Shown here: one piece after another, positions 30,426 to 37,746 of the stretch
How the letters are laid out: each line of letters opens with the position of its first letter
How positions within the stretch are numbered: the first letter of the stretch is position 1
Source: Scleroderma bovista
Lineage: Eukaryota; Basidiomycota; Agaricomycetes; Boletales; Sclerodermataceae
DNA: 37,746 nucleotides
NCBI GenBank assembly: GCA_037178675.1
Contig: JAYMGJ010000518.1
Coordinates: 1-37,746 of the forward strand
Direction of reading: 5' to 3'
The notes under the pieces: generated by a model
The model's input: only the letters and a program-made list of their open reading frames with translations
The model's database searches: none
What the model was told of the DNA's origin: nothing
Translations under genes and position numbers: made by a program

Positions 30426-32325
30426 GTCTCACAATTAGCCCCTCACACTCACAGCAGAGGTTGTGAAGGAGCCTGGTATTCACCATGTTCTTGACAAGGG
30501 GTGGATAAATCAAGATCCAATGCATAAGTGACATACTAGGTCTGCTGTCAAATGACTGTTTAAGATGATACTTTCGGGGATGCAAAAAAGGACGGAAGAC
30601 CACGTCATCCATCATACCCTATAGATCTTGTCCTGTCCAGCGGTGCCAAACAAGTACTAGATCCTTCTACTCACGAATCAGGGAATCAGGGTTTATTCTG
30701 TTCTCCTCATCTGGCGTAGGATGGAATTCCAATTTGAGGTATGGGCATGGTTGAGTCATAATGGAGATCAACGAGGACGATGAAGAAAAACACTAGCCAT
30801 GCATGATACGTTGTTAATATGTACTACTGCATTGAAACTGTAACTTTAGTCAGTGTACTAGAAGCCTTGCCTACCTCAATCAATGATGTTCTTACCACAC
30901 TACAAAAGTCTGGCAGTAATAAGCTGCTAACAAGTGTTGAGTTTTACCCGGGTGAACTGGAGGCAGTGGGAGCAGTCGGTAGTGAGTGGCTGCTCGAGTC
31001 CAGCAGGTTGCGTATCAGCAGAAAAAAATCGGCCGCACTGGTGATCAGATGAGCACATTAGTTTAATTTCAAAATGTGTCCGAACAATCGCCATGATGCC
31101 ACGCCCCTCCAATGGCGAAACTTCTTTGATGCCCGCCCCGCTGAGCTACCAAGGTTCAAAAATGTCCTAGGGACTGAGAAAGCGGTTACGTGGGTGACAT
31201 CACGCTTCGTCTGGAGGGATAATATAACTCCAGCAAGGATGTACTAGCACGAGGTGTCGAGCCGACAACGTCTTGACATCTGTGTGATCGCAATCTTCGG
31301 ACTGACATGGCCAAAAGTAAGGTGTACGTACTGGCGGCGATCATTGGCGAATCATCCAGTGAGGACATCAGGGGTAGATTGGTAGAAGGAATAGAACTCT
31401 CGTCCACAAGTTCTCGGTAGAGAGTCGGTGCCGAACGAAGGAACTGAATGATTGATGACTCTCTTGTTTTGTCATCGCTGTGTGGCTGTCGTAAACCATG
31501 CTGCTGAATTTGTCCATGTCATTGTCGACCTATGACAGTGGCTGCACTCCCAGAGGGCGCTGCTGTTTATCACGAGTGACGCGTGACGCTTATTTTACTG
31601 GTTGCGTGTGGGGGCGGGTACAATGGCTTACTTTCAATAGAAAGGATGGGGCACGTTGGTGCCACAGTTCTAACCTGGACCCGGACAGTCGAGTTCCCGA
31701 TTTCCATGTGCCGGAGATACCGCATCATATAAACGCCTTCGGGCCAGCTGGGGTTCTGTGAGCAATCAAGATACATCGGGCGCTCACTATCACGTTGGTA
31801 AGCATTTTTGAACACAAGCTGATCGATTCAGACATACGTCAAGTTGTATTCCGTAAATCCTTGTAATACAATTGGGTTCCTTGTTTGCAGTCAACGCAGA
31901 GGTGCTTTCTCAATACAATTTCCGTGCTCATGTCACCTTAGCGTTACCAAATCCGAGGCTTCTACTAAATGTTGCAAATTTTGTTATGACCGGCAACCAT
32001 TCACAAGTGATTTCATTAACAGTGTGGACATCATCACATTGATAAATATTTTTTACAGTACCAATCCAGGTTCCCATCTTTTTTTTTTTGCAGTTAGTCC
32101 AGAAATATTTTTTCGAGGTGCTTAGAACGCCCAATTTTCCTTGCATCACCCACTGCACGCCTTGGAGAAACTTGGGTGACGTTCCGACTTCTATGCGTAG
32201 ATGAACTGTCATGATGCGAGAATGGGGAACTCACTTTCTATGGCCGTTTGTGCGGAGAGATCTAGTAACGGAAACGTAACCAAAAAGATATGCTCCGTTT
32301 TTGTATTCGGATGTGGCATGCATGG
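30426..32325. other. Long gene-poor stretch
   Basis: No gene is supported. Just right of the palindrome, CCCCTCACACTCACAGC (about 30438) repeats a segment found inside both palindrome arms (about 29502 and its mirror), so a further partial repeat copy begins here. Open frames at 30615-30391 (-), 30819-31052 (+) and 31498-31761 (+) have no recognisable domain or splice structure. Confidence 0.5.
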
Positions 32326-32332
32326 TATAAAA
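32326..32332 (+). promoter_or_regulatory. TATA box of the CVNH gene
   Basis: TATAAAA lies 43 nt upstream of the start codon at 32369, a typical spacing for a small secreted-protein gene with a short 5' leader. Confidence 0.65.
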
Positions 32333-32368
32333 GGTTGATGATTCAATGACTTGGTACTCGAGGAAGAT

Positions 32369-32874
32369 ATGCATCTCTTCAGCATTTCAATTTCTCTCAT
32401 CCTGGCAGCACTCTCAACGTGTTCTGCTGCCAATGAATTAGATGCCTTCGCTGACACCTGCAATACTTTCTCCTTGAGTGGCACTGTCCTCAAGGCTGAG
32501 CACTGTCAACGTAAAGACGGCTCATACGTTGGGTCGTCCATCGACTTGGATAATTGCCTTACCAACCTAGGCCCAGATTTTGGAGGTTTGTACTGCACCC
32601 CGAAGTAAGTAGGTTATTATTTTACATGTCAACCTACTGATGATCTATCATTTTTATGTAAAACAGTGGAAATTATGGAAACACTTGCTATAGCTGCGAC
32701 CTCTCTGGAACTGTCCTGACTTGCACTTGCCAAGATAATTCTGATCACCTCCTGGTGTCTGGGTCCATTGACCTGAGTAAGTTGCACTGAAATGACTAAG
32801 GCCACAGAAATAACACATTAATATTACAAACAGATTCTTGTATAACAAATACTGATGGGACACTGACATGCTGA
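32369..32874 (+). CDS. Secreted CVNH-domain (cyanovirin-N homology) lectin, 128 aa
   Basis: Three exons (32369-32604, 32667-32776, 32834-32874) with GTAAGT donors and CAG acceptors join in frame to TGA at 32872. The start MHLFSISISLILAALSTCSA is a clear signal peptide with probable cleavage near residue 20. The mature part is one CVNH fold, with two symmetric half-repeats: FADTCNTFSLSGTVLKAEHC and SSIDLDNCLTNLG in the first, YSCDLSGTVLTCTC and SGSIDLNSCITNTDG in the second. CVNH proteins bind mannose-type glycans; secreted fungal copies are thought to act in defence or surface recognition. Residues CYSC and CTC suggest extra disulphides compared with bacterial cyanovirin-N. The gene model is intact. 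Confidence 0.9.
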
Positions 32875-33159
32875 GAAGACACATTGTACATATACCTCAC
32901 AGAAGTACTTGAATGTAGGATACAAGATGATCTTTGGTCTGGCCAAGGGCTCAATTGTCATCAATTGATTTCACCGCCAAATTCGTACATAAACATTGAA
33001 CAACAACGCGCAAACAACGCGTGCTTACTGGCACGTGCATTTTATGAACTGAGTAAACGGAATGTACTCTAATCATGGTCACAAGAGAAATGGAAATCAT
33101 GAAATCCGTGGTGCTGTTATGATATACGCGAAAGAAATGAGGGAATTCAACTCAGCAAC

Positions 33160-36100
33160 CTACGCTCCCGGAAGGAAGGCACCCAACCCAGCAGCCTGCA
33201 CCTTACCCGGTTCTTCCGTATTCAAGTAGCCAATAAGCTGAATCAACTCCGCTCGAGCATCATCACTTATCTGATCCGGCTCCATTGGGTCAAGGACATA
33301 CGAAAACACCGCCAATAGGTGATCCAAGTGGGGACCGAGTGACTGAGGACTGGTGCGGAAGAGATGGAATATAGCCCGGAACACTGGTCGGTTTTCGAGA
33401 TGATCGTTCTTCAATGGTAAAGCTGCGATTAAGACGGGGAGAACTTGATCCAACGGGACTGCAGTCGCGTTGCGGACCATCATCCTGGAAACGGAGCCTG
33501 CTGCGTTGTCCTTGGCGTTCAATCGGGCTGCGGAAGCGTTTGGTGGAACATCGAAGATAGGACGGAGTGCAGCTAATAATGGAAGATACTGGGGAGACAA
33601 GTCCACCCCCGAGTGTTCAATCAGTAGGCCAACCGCGAAGCAGGCATTGCTCTGAACCTCAGCATCGGGGTCGCTAAGAGCTTTGTAGAAAAGCTCCATG
33701 AGAGGTTCAGTGTAGGGCGTTACTGCACTCTTCATCCCTGCAATAATCTCCGCCAGACACCCAATCGCAGATGACCGGTCGCTTAGTGACCGCGATTCTT
33801 TCTGTATGGATAATCTCGAGTGAGATCCAAGAATGTTGTGATCACAATGAATACCCACGTAGTATTTTGTTATCAGAGGGTGGAACGTGCCAAATAAACG
33901 TACGAAGTCGGGACCAAGAACATTGGCCAATGCAGAGACGAGATCTCCCGCGGATGATACAAGCACAGAATCGTATTCCGCTTGGTCTTCCGGAGCTTCT
34001 TCAGTCTCTTCCTGATCGGGATCTTGCTGGCAAAGTGCCTTTTGTTCTAACACTTGGACCGCAATGTTGCAGAAGGATTCGAGTGCTACGCCAGGTAAGT
34101 AAATCTAATACTATGCTGGGTCGATATAGAAACGCACAGTTCTCAACAAATGCAGGGCCCAATTTGTTGACAGTTTCAGCGAGCCCCACACATAGAGATG
34201 CCACCACAGACCTAGGGGGTCCGTTGAGGTCTCTGCATAAGGCAATAAATGGTTAGGCTCACTTGTTGTCTTCCGTTTCATACATCTCGATGAGTGGGGG
34301 GAGAATGTGACCAACAAGCTCCTTGACAAGGGGTTGCAGCGGAACAGTCTATATGACCGCTCCTCAGTGACTACACTGAATTAACCGCTGACCACTCACC
34401 ACTGTTGCACCAGGTTGCCACTCTTGAGGGTCAGAGAGCTCGTAGAAAGTCCGCACGATTTCGAGCAGCGACTCAGTGGCAGACTTCCGAATGCCTTCGT
34501 AGTAATGTGTCAGCAAACCGACGAGTTCGACAACACACTGTTCGACGTAGGGTAGGAAGTGGCCACGAGTAGCGAGGAAAAGTGCTCCGATCGCATCGGC
34601 GGCGATCTCTTTCTCGACGGCAATAGCGCTATTAACTTCCAGCATCTTGTCGAGGTCGATATCCTCCATTTCTACTTCTCCATTTGCATCGGTATCCAGG
34701 ATTGCAATGGGGCTGGAAGCGGAAGAACCCGAAGCAAATGCTGCTGCTTCTGCAGACGACACTGAATCTATCTGTGAGAAATAATTGTCATCATCATAAA
34801 CACGCTCGTCACTTACACGTAGCATCTTTTTCTTCCCCATGCTCGGACTGCCTGCAGCTCTCCAAAAGAGGGGGAACCACGTTAGGCAAATAAGGTGCGA
34901 ACTCCTCCCCGAATACACGCGCCATAACCGAGAAGAACAAGAAACTGCACTCTCTCAGCCGAGGGCTACCCATCCCAAGGCCCTGGAATGCTTGTGTCAT
35001 CATGTCGGCAAAGTAGGGACGGAAGACATCAACGCCGACAGCCTCAGCGAATGTGCCGATGGCATCCATTGCGATTCCGCGCAACTCGCTCTCTTCGCCT
35101 TCGCCCGTCAAGACCAGGAAGTGCTTAAGTTTGTCCATCGTAGGCTTGAAGTAAGGTAAGAACTTGCTCTTCGAAGCGTGGGCAGCGCTGCCGACAGCAC
35201 CCGTTACAACTGACTTGACAGGAATAGGGGCGGTATCTAGAAGACGACTGAGCTCCTCCATGATAAGGTTAAGGTATTGATCAATAACATCCTGCAGGAT
35301 CTCAAGAAGAGCGTCAAGAGCGGTGCATGCAGAACGCTGTGTCGTGGGGTCGTGAACCAAGGTCATGATAGCCTATAGAGTGATGTAAGGCTAACCGTAG
35401 CAAAGTTATAAGTGGTACTCACAGGTATCAATGTTGCATGCCTAGAGGCACAGTCTTCTTCAAGCCATTCGCACAGGCAGCTGACCGCGACGCAGGTAGC
35501 TTTCCTCACTGAACTGTCACTGTCAGTAAGGCCCGCGTCAATGACGGGCCATACATGATTCATAAGGGGTGTCATGTATTCGCTGCAACCTTCGACAGCA
35601 ACGCCAAGCGCAAGCATAGCGCCACGGCGAAGGTTAGGGTCCGGAGAGGAAAAGTATTGTTGGATGAGACTGCGTAGAGCAGGGAACACTTGGGTGGGCG
35701 GAAGATTGGTTGCCAATCCATCGACGATGCGAAGAGCAGACTTCCCAGACCGTCAGATAATAATAACGTTTCAGCAAATTTCAACTTACACGACAAGGAG
35801 CATCCTCATCCGAGTCTTCTGGCTCGGGCTCGGTGGCGATAGGAAGAAGGCCCTCAAGAATGGTCCCAGCCAGGTTCTGGCTCTGGATCTTGGACTTTTT
35901 GCTGAGTGATCATCAGTGCGCCCGCGTTATCAGGAATTGCAAAGGAAATTTTACTATTGAATAGTCCAGTTGAGAGCATTGAGGGCCAAAACACGGAGAT
36001 CAGCATCAAAGTTCCTGTTTCCACCACTTTGTAAAAGGAAAGCAGCGAGGTTCTTGATGTGAGGACCCAGTAGAGGGATTTCCTTCGGGACCATGTATCA

Positions 36101-37220
36101 GGAATGCCATACAGCCAACCAGTAACGGGGACCCACAAGGATCAAGAGCGTCTCAAAGACATCGAAGAGTTGTCTTGCCCCTGCTTCATCACCAGCCTCC
36201 AAGGTTTGCTGGACGACATTAATCATGGCGGGGATCAGATTTTGGAAGGATTTCTAAATCATTGGCTCAGTGAGGTAACCTATAACCTGACGGATAGCAT
36301 ACAATCTCGGCTTTATCATCCGAATCAATGTACTGCGCGACAACACCAAGTGACCTAAGGGACCAATGAATCTCGCTCTTAACTGCGGGAATATCTTTAC
36401 TTACCTAACAGTAATGATACGAACTTCGATACTCTCAGGATCGACGATGAGTTGAGAGAACAACGTGAGAAAGCTTTGGAGTTGCTCTTGGAATCCTTCG
36501 ACGATCGTTTCCAAGACAGTGAAAAGGATGTATGCGCCCACTTGACGCTGTCCTACTTCTGGCGAGTTGCAGGCCTGGTGCAACAGCGGGAGTAGCTGGG
36601 GCCATGTCCCGTTTTGGATTTCAATGGACGCGATAGCTGCCACGACGCGAGCGGCTGAATGGCGCACAAGTTTCCTGAGTCAATGGACACGCCATTCAGC
36701 ATTTCCCCTATCACTGATAAAAAGAGACGCACTCTTGTTCAGCGAGGATCAACTGGGGTAGGTTGACCTTTATTTCCTCCCGTTCATCCTGGGGAAGCTG
36801 CGTCCAGAGATCGCCGCTTTTTTGCTGAACTCTCTTGCGCATTTCAACTGCGGCCAATTGTCGAACCTATGCCACATCAAAGACGCGGTCCATCGCGTTT
36901 GAGTTGTTTGTTACGGGTAGATCGGAAGTGACGCACTGCTATATGAGGAGAGCTGGCCAAGATTTGTGCAAGGGCAGTTATACATCGTGGGTTTTTGTAG
37001 TACTCAGTGTTCAGCTGAGCAGTTGCCTGTAAGCCATGAACATTGATCAGTCAAAGTCAATGCGTAAGATCGGTTGATCTTACAGCTTTGAGCTGAGAGG
37101 TGTCATTACTAGTAGATTGCTCTAGCAGATTATGCAAACCCTGCACAAAAGTAGGCTGTAGATTATCCGATAAGAGACGTTTTCGAAGAAAAACAATCTC
37201 CAAGGTGTGCTTACATCCAT
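33160..37220 (-). CDS. KAP123: Importin-4 / Kap123-type karyopherin (16 exons, 1083 aa)
   Basis: This is an importin-beta family nuclear import receptor that in yeast carries ribosomal proteins and histones through the pore using Ran-GTP. Sixteen exons join in frame. They start at ATG 37220 (exon 1 is only 6 nt, MD), then 37155-37084, 37026-36937, 36866-36733, 36674-36405, 36354-36303, 36253-36137, 36082-35955, 35901-35790, 35740-35423, 35372-34817, 34767-34400, 34348-34263, 34211-34138, 34085-33859 and 33801-33160. The N-terminus (FVQGLHNLLEQST, LAAVEMRKRVQQKSGDLW) is the importin-beta N-terminal domain, and HEAT repeats fill the rest, such as SSPDPNLRRGAMLALGVA. An acidic loop (EPEPEDSDEDAP) and an insert after EEKDAT are visible. 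Length matches the family. No damage is seen, so it is an ordinary host gene. Confidence 0.93.
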
Positions 37221-37746
37221 TTTGCGAGGAGCGCAAAGAAGGTGGAAGAGGTCGATGAGATTGTCCTGATCGTAATATTCTCAAGTTAAATTTTGTCGGG
37301 GTTCAAAAATTTTAGCCAGCCCCTTTCGAGTCACACTATTGTCCTCTCATCGAGTTTATTGAGATCACATAGAAGCAAGTCGCCACGAACCTGAGCAACC
37401 CTGCGTCCCTGCTCTGTGCCACTGTGACTCGCGCAAGAATATTCAGAACTCTCAAATACTACTCTCCTGTTTATCTCAACTTTTGCTCTAGCCAATCTGC
37501 GATCATTTGAAGACACCCTCGCTCTATGGCCAGACTCGATATTGAGCAACATCCGGATACCAATTAACGAAAGTATGCCTAGGCTCTTTCTCTGTAGAGC
37601 CTGGTGTATAGGTCAGTTTTTAGTTTGTCAGAGTGGGTTGTGAGCAGAAAAGGCATAAAGATGTTACCAAAGCTTTTCTAGAACCCGATGGCTTCCTTAC
37701 TCTGATCGGTCAGTGATGCCTTGGAACGATAGCTTTCCGCCAGATC
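37221..37746. other. Upstream region of the karyopherin gene
   Basis: No gene is supported; the minus-strand open frame at 37552-37331 has no recognisable features. The promoter of the karyopherin gene should lie here. Pyrimidine-rich stretches precede the ATG on the minus strand (ACCTCTTCCACCTTCTTT), as in many fungal housekeeping promoters. Confidence 0.5.

Noticed and set aside
31120..31170. tRNA-like A box (TAGCTCAGCGG on the minus strand)
   Set aside because: No B box at suitable distance and no cloverleaf; chance similarity.

Overview
The window looks like a transposon-rich segment of an Agaricomycete (mushroom-forming basidiomycete) nuclear genome. The evidence is dense 45-75 nt GT-AG introns, a KDZ-family DNA transposase with its CxC2 cysteine cluster, chromodomain Ty3/gypsy retrotransposons (chromoviruses), a HTH/DDE integrase-like transposase, an XPG-type nuclease, and a karyopherin gene with 16 short exons. 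All assignments come from reading the sequence; no database search was run.

Layout: 1-2401 (-) is a KDZ transposase gene carrying two in-frame TGA codons and leaving the window at its 3' end. 3220-15480 (+) is a chromovirus (element 2) whose 5' LTR was split at 3772 by a younger, complete chromovirus (element 1, 3773-10108: 371-bp LTRs, GTATC target duplication, intact gag and pol). Element 2 pol is itself interrupted by a 268-bp solo LTR, and its chromodomain is cut off at about 15480, where a gag-like fragment on the opposite strand begins; that fragment also carries an inverted copy of the same solo LTR. 17085-18243 (-) is an unrecognised cysteine-motif gene, and 18309-20171 (-) is a decayed integrase-like transposase. 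20290-21218 (+) is a BTB/POZ gene. 22409-23640 (+) looks like an LTR plus the start of a gag. 24014-25781 (-) is a 7-exon XPG-family gene. 26125-28133 (-) holds a PRP8 fragment and a cyclin fragment. Repeats follow: a 19-bp minisatellite, tRNA-like repeats and a 995-bp palindrome. The right end returns to ordinary gene space, with a small secreted CVNH lectin (32369-32874, +) and a complete importin-4/KAP123 gene (33160-37220, -).

The retrotransposons are the most informative part. Both chromoviruses place gag and pol in -1 relation, joined by a slippery heptamer, a 6-nt spacer and an 11-bp stem. Element 1 also has an 11-nt sequence at the expected RNA 5' end that is perfectly complementary to the bases just after the 5' LTR, as in Tf1/sushi self-priming. 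Decay elsewhere is dominated by CpG transitions: premature stops are TGA, mostly where CGA (Arg) is expected, and all three differences between the element 1 LTRs are CG versus CA/TG.
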